Source: CAYMCO01 sp964388955 (GTDB taxonomy: Bacteria > Chloroflexota > Anaerolineae > Anaerolineales > E44-bin32). From it: DNA of 64,000 nt. The position numbers and the translations under genes were made by a program. The DNA lies in contig CAYMCO010000003.1 of NCBI GenBank assembly GCA_964388955.1, positions 140,413-204,412 on the forward strand. Reading direction: 5' to 3'. Numbering within the stretch: the stretch's first letter is position 1; each line of letters opens with the position of its first letter. The notes under the pieces are model-generated. The model was not told the DNA's origin. It did not search any database and saw nothing but the letters and a program-made list of their open reading frames with translations. This document shows, piece by piece, positions 41,411 through 49,720 of this stretch.

Positions 41411-42757
41411 ATGCAAGAGATACTACGCTATATCGATGAGCATGCCGAGGGATTCATTCAACGACTCCAGGAATTCTGTCGCCAACCGAGTATTGCGGCC
41501 CAGGAAGTTGGGATGAATGAAGCAAGGCAAATGGTTGTAGAAATGGTCAGTGAGGTAGGGGGCGATGTCAGACTCATCCCAACGCGAGGGCAATCGATCA
41601 TCTATTCAACGTTCCCCGGAAGTAGGGATAGGACGCTCTCGTTCTACAACCACTATGATGTGCAGCCGGCTGAACCGATCGATGAGTGGGCAAGCCCCCC
41701 GTTCGCAGCAGATATTCGGGATGGAAGGCTCTACGCTCGGGGGGCAGCGGATAACAAAGGGGATCTGATAGCCCGCATCTGCGCCATTGAAGCCTTTCAA
41801 CGCGTGCGAGGGAAGCTGCCAATATCCCTCCGGTGGATCATCGAGGGGGAAGAGGAAATTGGCAGCCCTAACCTGGAGGAATTCGCCCAAGAGCATCAGG
41901 AACTCGTGCTTGCGGATGGGAACATCTGGGAAGGAAGCACGCGCGATTCCAGCGGGCGGATTGAAGCGTGGTTGGGAACCAAAGGCATCTGCTATGTCGA
42001 GCTCAAGGCGTCATGTGCTCGGGAAGACCTCCATTCCATGTGGGCGACCATTGTCCCCAATCCGATGTGGCGTTTGATTTGGGCCATGAGCACAATCAAG
42101 GACGAGAGCGAGCGAGTACTGATCCCCGGTTTCTATGATCCTGTCGAGGAACTCTCAGATGCAGAGCGTGGAGCTCTATTGGCAATCGGGTTTGACGATG
42201 CAGACTGGCTTGGACGACTGGGGATTGGGGATTTCTTGCTCGGGCTTTCCGGGCCAGATCTGATCGAGAAACACGTCTTCGGGCCCACCTGCAATATCTG
42301 TGGGGCCGTAAGTGGCTATACCGGAAAGGGGCTGAAGACCGTTCTACCTCATGAAGCTACAATCAAGATAGACTTCCGTCTTGTGCCCAATCAGAATCCG
42401 GAACAAGTGGCGCAGCAATTGCGCGACCATTTGAACTCGCATGGCTTTGACGATATAGAAGTGGAAGTATTGGCGGGACAGAATCCGGCGAGGACTCCTC
42501 TTGATGCTCCAGTTGTCCAGTCGGCTGCGCAAGCAGTTCAAGAGCTGTTCGGCACCAAGCCCGTGATCTACCCGATGGTCCCGGGAACGGGGCCGATGTA
42601 TGTCTTGTGCCAGAGATTTGGAGTCCCGTCGGTATCCGTGAGCGGCCTTCGCGATGCCGAATCCAATATACATGCGCCGAACGAGAGCATTCCCGTGCAG
42701 CAGTTTATCGACAGCATTAAGCTCATGGCTATTATCATGGAGCGCTTTCCGGCCTAG
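41411..42757 (+). CDS. M20-family dipeptidase-like metallohydrolase
   Basis: 448 residues. The dinuclear zinc site is complete: LSFYNHYDVQPA (His, Asp), GRLYARGAADNKGDL (bridging Asp), IIEGEEEIGSPN (catalytic Glu-Glu), ADGNIWEGSTRD (Asp), and SNIHAPNESI (His). The lid domain (about 195-320) includes REDLHSMWATIVPNPMWRL. Members cleave dipeptides, carnosine-like peptides or N-acyl amino acids. The ATG at 41411 is chosen over a GTG at 41390 because GGAGG lies ten bases before it. It follows the permeases, consistent with cytosolic processing of the imported compound. Confidence 0.87.
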   Translation: MQEILRYIDEHAEGFIQRLQEFCRQPSIAAQEVGMNEARQMVVEMVSEVGGDVRLIPTRGQSIIYSTFPGSRDRTLSFYNHYDVQPAEPIDEWASPPFAADIRDGRLYARGAADNKGDLIARICAIEAFQRVRGKLPISLRWIIEGEEEIGSPNLEEFAQEHQELVLADGNIWEGSTRDSSGRIEAWLGTKGICYVELKASCAREDLHSMWATIVPNPMWRLIWAMSTIKDESERVLIPGFYDPVEELSDAERGALLAIGFDDADWLGRLGIGDFLLGLSGPDLIEKHVFGPTCNICGAVSGYTGKGLKTVLPHEATIKIDFRLVPNQNPEQVAQQLRDHLNSHGFDDIEVEVLAGQNPARTPLDAPVVQSAAQAVQELFGTKPVIYPMVPGTGPMYVLCQRFGVPSVSVSGLRDAESNIHAPNESIPVQQFIDSIKLMAIIMERFPA

Positions 42758-43111
42758 GTCAGACGCCGTGGGCCTCCCACATGCTACGCCGAGCGAGTGA
42801 ATCCCCAAATGTCGACCAACCTGGAGCACCAAATGACGTTGAACTGCCCGTCGCGGAGGGGCGTGAGCTCACCGGGAATCTCTTTGCGATGGAACAATTG
42901 GATATCTCCCGGGCATCGGTCATATTCGCGCGGGCAACGTATGTGCACCCAACTTGACGTCCTGAAGCCAGTTTGCAGCAACCTCGACCAGAACAGGCCG
43001 GGCGGAATAAGCCATCATGCTACTCCGGGTGATTCGACCCCGGGAGAATAGCAGCCGACGATTATCTGAGGGGGCTATGCGGATTTCAAGCCAATGCGAG
43101 GGAGGGTCACA
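42758..43111. other. intergenic region with a protein-like fragment on the minus strand
   Basis: Minus-strand frames read MMAYSARPVLVEVAAN (from about 43020) and, after a frame change near 42935-42950, IRCPREYDRCPGDIQLFHRK and IPGELTPLRDGQFNVIW ending at 42784. The composition looks like real protein, but the frame is broken and I do not recognise the family. GAGGGAGGG at the right edge is the ribosome site of the next plus-strand gene. Confidence 0.35.
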
Positions 43112-44509
43112 ATGAAGGAGCAAGAGAGGTCGCTGACTCGCTTTGTGGCGGAGTTTGTCAAGAATACTTCCTACGATGATATCCCGAGGGAGGTACTGGT
43201 CATTTCCAAGAACCACATTCTGGACGGCCTGGGCGTTGCACTGGCGGGAGCGAGTCAGGAATCCGGCAGGATCATCCAGCGCTATCTGGCCGAGATCGGC
43301 GGCAACGCCGAAGCAACCGTGATCGGAACCGGCATCCAGACGTCGACGGTCGAGGCATCCTTGGCCAATGGCATCGCCGGCCACGCGATGGACTATGACG
43401 ATACCCAAATCGCCGTTGGAAGCGATCGTGTGACCGGGCTCCTCACACACCCTACAATTCCTGCCCTCTCCGCCGCTCTGGCAGTTGGAGAGCATATGAA
43501 ATGCACCGGAAAAGAGTTCCTGGCGGCATTCAACCTCGGGGTCGAGGTTGAATGCAGGATCGCCGAGGCCATCAATCCCGAACACTATCGGCGAGGCTTC
43601 CATAGCACCGGGACCATAGGCGGATTTGGCGCTGGGGTGGCTGCGGCCAAGTTGATGAGGCTATCGGTAGAAGGGATACAAAGGGCAATGGGGATGGCGG
43701 GAAGCATGGGGGCAGGGCTCCGAGCGAATTTCGGCACCATGACGAAGCCGTTCCATTCCGGACGGGCGGCCCAAAATGGTGTCCTGGCTGCCCGGTTGGC
43801 GCAGGGTGGGTTCGGGTCCACTCGAGAGATCCTTGATGGCAGATGGAGCTTCTTCCGCATTCTTTCAGATGGCTGCGATTGCGACACGATCCGTGAAGGT
43901 CTGGGCAACCCCTACAATATGATCTCTCCCGGAATTTCAATCAAGCCATATCCTTGCGGGTCCCTCGCTCATCCGACGATGGACGCGACGCTGGAGCTAA
44001 GAACAGAACACCGCCTTGATCCAAAATCGATCGATCATATAGAAGTCGCGGTGGCGTCCAATGTTTTGGATGCTCTGCTACATGCGATTCCTTCGAACGC
44101 CCTGGAGGCCAAGTTCTCTTTGCCTTTTGGCATTGGTCTGATCGCCCTGAAGGGCAAGGCTGGGGTGAACGAGTACAGTCAGCAGGTAGTGGACGATCCT
44201 GAGGTCCGGGAGTTCATCCGGAAGGTCGACTGTTACGTGGACGAGGACATCGAGGCCAAAGGATATAACAAGATGTACGGCGTCGTGAAGATCACTCTCC
44301 ATGACGGAAGAGTGCTATCCAAAGATGCCGAGATCGCACGAGGGTATCCGGAGAAACCTCTGTCTCGATCCGAGCTGGCCGGCAAGTTCACCGAATGCGC
44401 GCGGCTTTCTATGTCTCCGGAAAGAACGGAAGACCTGATAGGCCTTGTTCTCGATAGACTGGAGGAGCTTGATGATCTACGCCCGCTGGCAGCCCTGTTA
44501 TCCCCATAG
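43112..44509 (+). CDS. MmgE/PrpD family protein
   Basis: 465 residues. The N-terminal helical domain shows SKNHILDGLGVALAGASQES and NGIAGHAMDYDDTQIA, and THPTIPALSAALAVGEHM, RGFHSTGTIGGFGAGVAAAKLM, TMTKPFHSGRAAQNGVLAA and ISIKPYPCGSLAHPTMDA follow in the usual order. Characterised members dehydrate 2-methylcitrate, or decarboxylate or isomerise small dicarboxylates; the activity here is open. The ATG at 43112 follows GAGGGAGGGTCACA. It lies between the M20 hydrolase and the aldehyde dehydrogenase in a presumed catabolic operon. Confidence 0.9.
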   Translation: MKEQERSLTRFVAEFVKNTSYDDIPREVLVISKNHILDGLGVALAGASQESGRIIQRYLAEIGGNAEATVIGTGIQTSTVEASLANGIAGHAMDYDDTQIAVGSDRVTGLLTHPTIPALSAALAVGEHMKCTGKEFLAAFNLGVEVECRIAEAINPEHYRRGFHSTGTIGGFGAGVAAAKLMRLSVEGIQRAMGMAGSMGAGLRANFGTMTKPFHSGRAAQNGVLAARLAQGGFGSTREILDGRWSFFRILSDGCDCDTIREGLGNPYNMISPGISIKPYPCGSLAHPTMDATLELRTEHRLDPKSIDHIEVAVASNVLDALLHAIPSNALEAKFSLPFGIGLIALKGKAGVNEYSQQVVDDPEVREFIRKVDCYVDEDIEAKGYNKMYGVVKITLHDGRVLSKDAEIARGYPEKPLSRSELAGKFTECARLSMSPERTEDLIGLVLDRLEELDDLRPLAALLSP

Positions 44510-44648
44510 GCATTCACGATCGGTCTGAAGCAAGTTGGCCGAATCGTGAGTATATCCGTTGGCCAAATGTCTGGTCGGTGGCGGCGTGACGACGGGAGCG
44601 GGTGCTGTCTGGTGGGGTTGGCTGACACGACTCATATCGATACTTCCC

Positions 44649-44970
44649 ATGGCTTTCGAACACTCAGGCCGGCCCAAGTCGCTCGTTCTATTTGTCTGCA
44701 TACCGACACTTTTGGTGGAGTTCTGCCGCGGGTTGCTGAACCCGGTACTGCCTCTGTATGCTGCTTCCTTCAAGGCATCCGTTGCCCTTGCCGGTATTTT
44801 TCTCGGGGCCGAGGGAATCGGAATGCTGATAGGAGACCTGCCTGCCGGGATACCGGTGGGGATGTCGAGCCTGAAAAGGGGGATGCTACCGGGTATCGGC
44901 TTGGTGACGATATCCGCGCTCTTGATGGGCTGGGCTCGGGCCGGACAACAGTTGGTGGTTCTTCCCTTTG
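44649..44970 (+). pseudogene. N-terminal fragment of an MFS transporter
   Basis: From the ATG at 44649 the frame encodes about 105 residues like the first four membrane helices of a major-facilitator protein: LVLFVCIPTLLVEFCRGLL, LPLYAASFKASVALAGIFLG, GMLIGDLPAGIPVGMSSLKR and MLPGIGLVTISALLMGWARAG. After VVLPFV the frame turns into unrelated polar sequence, ending at 45095 next to the aldehyde dehydrogenase. Eight or more helices are missing, so this is a truncated relic created by a deletion or insertion. Confidence 0.7.
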
Positions 44971-45109
44971 TGGCGGAGCCTCGAGAGCAGGACCGATTTC
45001 GGTGTGGATCGACCACTGCGAGGGATTCTCCATCAAGGAGCGCTATTGGAGTGAAATATCTGCCTCCATCGCTTCGACTTGGCCATCTGACTTGAGAAAG
45101 GAACGTTCC

Positions 45110-46474
45110 ATGTCAATCGATTCGATCAACCCTTCTACAGGAGAACTGCTCGCGAGCTTCAACGAAATCGCCGAGGGGGAAATAGACACGAAAATTGGCC
45201 TTGCCCAAGATGCGTACCAGAGCTGGCGCCGGCTGGATTATGCTGAGCGGGCCACGTATCTGCGGGCAGCGGCTGATCTGCTCGAAGCGGAAAAAGACCG
45301 TTGGGCTGCATTGATAGCGACCGAAATGGGAAAGCCGATAAGATCTGCGGTCGTAGAAATGGAGAAATGTGCCTGGGTCTGTCGCTACTATGCCGAGCAT
45401 GCCGCCGAATTCTTGGCAGACGAGCCGGTGAATACGGATGCCAGCAGGAGCTACGTCCACTACCAGCCGCTGGGACCCGTGTTGTTGGTCATGCCCTGGA
45501 ATTCGCCATTCTGGCAGGTCTTGCGTTTTTCGGCCCCAGGGTTGATGGCGGGCAATGTGGCATTGTTGAAGCACGCTTCGAACGTCCCCCAGTGTGCGAA
45601 CGCCGTGGAAGATATCTTCAAGCGCGCGGGTTTTCCTGAGGGTGTGTTCCAGTTGCTGCTCATTGGCGCTCAACGAGTTGAATCCGTCTTGGGCGATCGT
45701 CGTGTAGAAGCGGTGACATTTACGGGGAGCACCGAAACAGGAAGGGCGTTGGCCGGGATGGCGGGTGCACAAATCAAGAAGGCGGTCCTGGAGCTGGGGG
45801 GCAGCGACCCCTTCATCATCCTGCCCAGCGCTGATCTGGAGGAGGCGGTGAAGGTCGCTGTTCGGGCGCGGTTGCGAACCAACGGCCAGTCGTGTGTGGC
45901 CGCCAAACGATTCATCGTCCACAAGGATATTGCGCCGGAATTTGAAAGACGATTCTTGAGACGTATGCGGGAAATGCAAGTGGGCGATCCGCTGGATCCC
46001 GGTATGGACGTCGGCCCACTGGCAACGGCGCGAATGCTCGAGACTCTCGATGCCCAGGTGAAGGCAACTGTCTCTGCGGGAGCGCGTGTGCTCCTGGGAG
46101 GGAGCCCGCTTGATCGCCCGGGGTATTTCTACCCGCCCACGGCCATCAGTGAAATACCGGCAGGAACGCCTGCCTATGAGGAAGAGCTCTTTGGACCCGT
46201 GGCCAGTCTGTTCCGGGTGGATAGCCTGGATGAGGCCCTGGCGCTTGCCAACAGCAGCGAGTTTGGATTGGGCGCCAGTGCCTGGACGAACGAAGCTGAG
46301 GAAAGCACAAAGATCATTGAGGAGGTCGAGGCCGGAATGGTTTTTATCAACGGACAGGTGAAGAGTGATCCCCGCATACCCTTTGGGGGGATAAAAAGAT
46401 CCGGCTACGGAAGAGAGCTGGGCAAACATGGCATTCGGGAGTTCGTGAATGTCAAGACAGTCTGGCTTCGATGA
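45110..46474 (+). CDS. NAD(P)-dependent aldehyde dehydrogenase (succinate-semialdehyde dehydrogenase-like)
   Basis: 454 residues. The Rossmann region has VLLVMPWNSPFWQVLRF and FTGSTETGRALAG; the catalytic Glu is in VLELGGSDPF (E228) and the catalytic Cys in NGQSCVAAKRF (C262). EELFGPVASLFRVDS and the C-terminal PFGGIKRSGYGRELGKHGI are standard. An open frame extends 188 codons upstream, but the ATG at 45110 gives the normal length and follows GAAAGGAACG. The upstream extension overlaps the MFS relic in another frame. It converges on the hydantoinase gene on the other strand, with only about 90 bases between stops. Confidence 0.92.
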   Translation: MSIDSINPSTGELLASFNEIAEGEIDTKIGLAQDAYQSWRRLDYAERATYLRAAADLLEAEKDRWAALIATEMGKPIRSAVVEMEKCAWVCRYYAEHAAEFLADEPVNTDASRSYVHYQPLGPVLLVMPWNSPFWQVLRFSAPGLMAGNVALLKHASNVPQCANAVEDIFKRAGFPEGVFQLLLIGAQRVESVLGDRRVEAVTFTGSTETGRALAGMAGAQIKKAVLELGGSDPFIILPSADLEEAVKVAVRARLRTNGQSCVAAKRFIVHKDIAPEFERRFLRRMREMQVGDPLDPGMDVGPLATARMLETLDAQVKATVSAGARVLLGGSPLDRPGYFYPPTAISEIPAGTPAYEEELFGPVASLFRVDSLDEALALANSSEFGLGASAWTNEAEESTKIIEEVEAGMVFINGQVKSDPRIPFGGIKRSGYGRELGKHGIREFVNVKTVWLR

Positions 46475-46565
46475 TCATTACCTGCGCCGAGTAGTTCCTT
46501 GGCAACCTGCTGGATGATGGGATTGGGATCCGCCGCACGCTCAGGAAAGCGCAATGACAGAACTC

Positions 46566-47957
46566 TCACTCATGGGAGGTGAGATGGCGCTGAACCCTCC
46601 GCCCGCGCCCTGCGTTCGCGCTGAGCTTGCCCCGATCCACGACGACTTCTCCTCTGCTGAGAACCGTGTGCACTTTTCCCTCGATCTGCCAGCCCTCGTA
46701 TGGGGACCAGCGAGGCACCATGTGCAAAGTGTCCACCCCCATAACCCACGTCTCCTCCGGGTCGAAAATGACGATGTCGGCATCGCTGCCGGGGGCGATC
46801 TGGCCCTTTTGGGGAAATAGCCCGAATATCTTCGCCACATTCGTGCTGGTCATGGCAACGAGCTGCTGCAGCGAGATTCGACCCTTCTTCACTCCCTGCG
46901 AATAGAGCAGAGGCAGCCGAGTTTCGACCCCATGAAGGCCCGCAGGCACACGATCGAACCGATCTCTCCCAAGGCGCTTGGCGTTGAGGGAGAAGGCCGA
47001 GTCATCTGTCGACACCACGTTGAGTCGCCCTTCGGAAAGCGCGTTCCATAGCGCTTCTTGATCCTTCTTCGTCCGCAGTGGGGGATTGCAGAAGTACTTG
47101 AACGAATCCTTGCCGGAGAGATAGCCCTCATCCAACACGAGATAGTGCGTGCAGGTTTCGCCGAACACCCGAGCGCCACGCTCTCTGGCGTGCGCGATGA
47201 GATCCACTCCTTCGCGGGTGCTCATATGCACGACATACACCGCCGACCCAAGATGCTCCGCCATCTGGGTCACCCTCTGTATGGACTGGTTCTCGATTGT
47301 CCGGTGGCGGGCCTGCGGATAATCCGCATGGCTGAGTCTCCCCTCGTGGACGAATTGCTCCAACTCCCATCTCGATAGCGCGTCGTCTTCGGTGTGGACA
47401 AGGATCATCCCGCCAAATCTCGCACAGGCGCCAAGCACCCTCAACAGATCGTAGTCGCCGATCATCAGGCCGTCGTCCTTGTACGTCGTGTAGCATTTGA
47501 ATGTGGGGATGCCGCGGTCTATGAGCCGTGCCATATCCGCCAGCGTCTCCTCGGTCGGATCTGTGATGGTCACGTGGGAGCTCCAATCACACCGCGCTTT
47601 TCCTTCGGCCTCCTTTATCGTCTTGTCCAGGCAGGAAAAGAGTGACTCGCCATGTTTCTGATTGTAGAAATCAATTACCGTCGTGACACCGCCATGAAGG
47701 GCGGCGGCTGTGCCAGAATCAAAATCGTGCACAACCCGCGTGCCCATGAATTCATCCTTTTCGAAGTGGACGTGAGGGTCGATCAGGCCTGGCAGGACGA
47801 TCATGCCCTCGGCATCGATAACTTGCCCATCGTGTTCGAAGGCTCCTGGGATTCCAATACCTTTGATTTTCTGCCCTTCGATCAGAACATCCGCTTCGTA
47901 GACGCCCTGGGTGTCCGTTAGTCTGCCTCCGGCGATCAGCAAACCGCCTTTTCCCAT
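46566..47957 (-). CDS. dihydropyrimidinase/D-hydantoinase/allantoinase-type amidohydrolase
   Basis: A 463-residue cyclic amidohydrolase with a binuclear zinc site: LIDPHVHFEKDE (H62, H64), the carboxylated Lys in TFKCYTTYK (K154), His in ILVHTEDD (H188), VYVVHMSTREG (His) and the Asp in NVVSTDDSAF. It opens the ring of hydantoins, dihydropyrimidines or allantoin; HFEKDEF rather than HLE/HME means the substrate cannot be fixed. It is encoded on the minus strand just downstream of the class-V aminotransferase and has no ATP requirement, unlike HyuAB. The C-terminus (HTVLSRGEVVVDRGKLSANAGRGR) is typical. Confidence 0.88.
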   Translation of the reverse strand: MGKGGLLIAGGRLTDTQGVYEADVLIEGQKIKGIGIPGAFEHDGQVIDAEGMIVLPGLIDPHVHFEKDEFMGTRVVHDFDSGTAAALHGGVTTVIDFYNQKHGESLFSCLDKTIKEAEGKARCDWSSHVTITDPTEETLADMARLIDRGIPTFKCYTTYKDDGLMIGDYDLLRVLGACARFGGMILVHTEDDALSRWELEQFVHEGRLSHADYPQARHRTIENQSIQRVTQMAEHLGSAVYVVHMSTREGVDLIAHARERGARVFGETCTHYLVLDEGYLSGKDSFKYFCNPPLRTKKDQEALWNALSEGRLNVVSTDDSAFSLNAKRLGRDRFDRVPAGLHGVETRLPLLYSQGVKKGRISLQQLVAMTSTNVAKIFGLFPQKGQIAPGSDADIVIFDPEETWVMGVDTLHMVPRWSPYEGWQIEGKVHTVLSRGEVVVDRGKLSANAGRGRRVQRHLTSHE

Positions 47958-48113
47958 ATCGTCTCTCTCCAGACTCTCATTCCATGTGTATCACTTATCC
48001 GCGCTTCAAATGCGGTGTGAGCGGCCTCATCGTGGGCGATCCTGCGCGGGCGCCTGGCGCCTTCGCAGGCGTGGCCCGGATTCGAACTCATGGGTAGATT
48101 TCTCTGCCGGCGA

Positions 48114-49265
48114 TCAACCTAATATCCTGTCGAGAATGGTGATCAAGCGGTCAATATCATTCTTCTCGTTATACAAGTGGGGGGAGATCCGGATTGCCCC
48201 CATGCGGTAGGAGAGGATGACGTTCTCGTTGTTGAGCCGCTCTGCAATTCGCCGGGTATCTTGTTTCGGGAAATCCACAGATAGTATCGACGACCTCTCG
48301 CGCTCCGTGGTTGGAGAAAGTATTCTGGCTCCACGCTCGATCAGCTCCACCCTCAGCAGATCTGAAAGTTGCATATTATGGGCGAGAATCTGATCCGCGC
48401 CGATTGACGCCAGGTACCTCACGGATTCCGCCAGACCAAGAGCGCACCCGTAGGCCATTGTGCTGGCCTCGAACCTGGCAGCCGTGTTGGGGAATTCCAG
48501 CCGATCAGCACGGAATTCCCACATCTCCTTGTGACATCTCCACCCGACCAGTCCGGGGTCCAGTTCGGCCTGAAGATGCGGGGCGAGGTACATCACCGCG
48601 GCGCCAAACGGCCCGCAGAGCCACTTGTAGCCGGAGCTGACAATTGCATCCACGTTCATCTCTTGTACGTCGATGGGCACCTGTCCTGCCGACTGCGTGG
48701 CGTCGACTACCAAGTGAGCACCGTTGCGGTGCGCCTTCGCCCCCAGCGCCGCCAAATCGTATCTCTGGCCGCTCCTGTATTCCACGTGGGATACAATCAC
48801 CGTGGCCGTGTGCTCATCGATCATCGAGAGCAGCTCATCGGGATCGACGTAGCCTCGTTGATCAGCACGGGCCATCCGGAACTTGGCGCCAACCTGCCGG
48901 GCCACTCGCTGCCATGGATAGACCGTCGAAGGATGCGCCGCGTCCGTCCCAATGATGTTCCGTCCTTTCGAAGGGAGCATCGCCCAGGCGAGGGAGGACA
49001 GCAGTTCGGTCGCGCTGGAACCCCCCGCGATATCCGCTGGTTCGCAGTTGAACAGCTTTGCGGCGGCGGTGTGCAACCCGTGGAATATCTCTTCCTCGGC
49101 CCTTTCTTCGAAGTTGAGGGTCCCATTCTCGGCCAGATCTCGCTGCCAAGCGAGAATGCGCGTGGCAGCCCTTTGGTACATCAAGGCTGCCGAAGCCGCA
49201 TTGAGATAGGTGGATTTCTCCGCAGCCGGAAAATCCTCAGGGTTCGTCAGCGGAGTAGGACACAT
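48114..49265 (-). CDS. class-V aminotransferase-fold PLP enzyme (cysteine desulfurase/kynureninase-like)
   Basis: 383 residues. It has the PLP-phosphate region GGSSATELLSSLAWAM (about 81-96), the Asp in LVVDATQSAGQVPIDV and the Schiff-base Lys in SSGYKWLCGPFG (K214). Class-V members include cysteine desulfurases, isopenicillin-N epimerases and serine/alanine-glyoxylate transaminases; there is no obvious catalytic Cys loop of a desulfurase. Together with the hydantoinase it forms a short minus-strand operon, transcribed away from the binding protein at 49721, with a shared palindromic control region between them. Confidence 0.82.
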   Translation of the reverse strand: MCPTPLTNPEDFPAAEKSTYLNAASAALMYQRAATRILAWQRDLAENGTLNFEERAEEEIFHGLHTAAAKLFNCEPADIAGGSSATELLSSLAWAMLPSKGRNIIGTDAAHPSTVYPWQRVARQVGAKFRMARADQRGYVDPDELLSMIDEHTATVIVSHVEYRSGQRYDLAALGAKAHRNGAHLVVDATQSAGQVPIDVQEMNVDAIVSSGYKWLCGPFGAAVMYLAPHLQAELDPGLVGWRCHKEMWEFRADRLEFPNTAARFEASTMAYGCALGLAESVRYLASIGADQILAHNMQLSDLLRVELIERGARILSPTTERERSSILSVDFPKQDTRRIAERLNNENVILSYRMGAIRISPHLYNEKNDIDRLITILDRILG

Positions 49266-49720
49266 CGCTTCCTCCTATGTTGAGAGTGGAAAAGTAGTTC
49301 GGCGCGGGGGAGAACCGCGAAGGCTGCCTCCCATAACGGCGAGCGCGATGCCCTCTGCCTATCCTCGAGGCCCTCCGTCGTCCTGCCCGGATGAAGGGGC
49401 GGCTTCCTCCGGGTGATAGCCGTGCCAAAGATTGACAGTCTGCGCTAAATATTATATATAATATTTAGCCTGTGGTCCAGCGGAGGAGAAATGGCATTTG
49501 GCCTCCGCTGAGCAATCTCAAGTGAGACCCGACTCTGGAAGGCCCGGGTGTACGAAGTACGGGTTAGGGATTGCAGGCGACCCGGATGCTGTCGCAAGGG
49601 GACGGGGGGCCTGGATTTTCAGGTCTTCTCGCGCGAAGCAGCTCGGCGGCGATGTTCGACATCATCGTCGAGGGGGAAGTCCCATTCGCGTCAAGACTGC
49701 AGCCATCTACCAAGGAGGCA
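49266..49720. other. divergent control region between the aminotransferase and the second binding protein
   Basis: 455 bases with no supported gene. It contains the promoter and palindrome described in the next entry; the last 20 bases hold the AAGGAGGCA ribosome site of the binding protein. The plus-strand frame that begins at 49571 is an open extension without a signal peptide and is not used. Confidence 0.55.
49432..49469. promoter_or_regulatory. 26-bp perfect palindrome overlapping a sigma70-type promoter
   Basis: 49444-49469 is a perfect palindrome built on the half-site GCTAAATATTATA; its AT-rich core stands out in GC-rich DNA. TTGACA at 49432-49437 with TATATA at 49455-49460 (17-base spacer) gives a plus-strand promoter whose -10 lies in the palindrome centre. 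By symmetry a -10-like hexamer is also available on the minus strand for the aminotransferase gene. This is most simply an operator for a dimeric repressor; the UTRA or FCD regulators nearby are candidates. Confidence 0.65.

Noticed and set aside
44546..45109. A 188-residue N-terminal extension of the aldehyde dehydrogenase
   Set aside because: It is an open frame antiphase to the MFS relic; the internal ATG at 45110 gives the normal protein and has a ribosome site.
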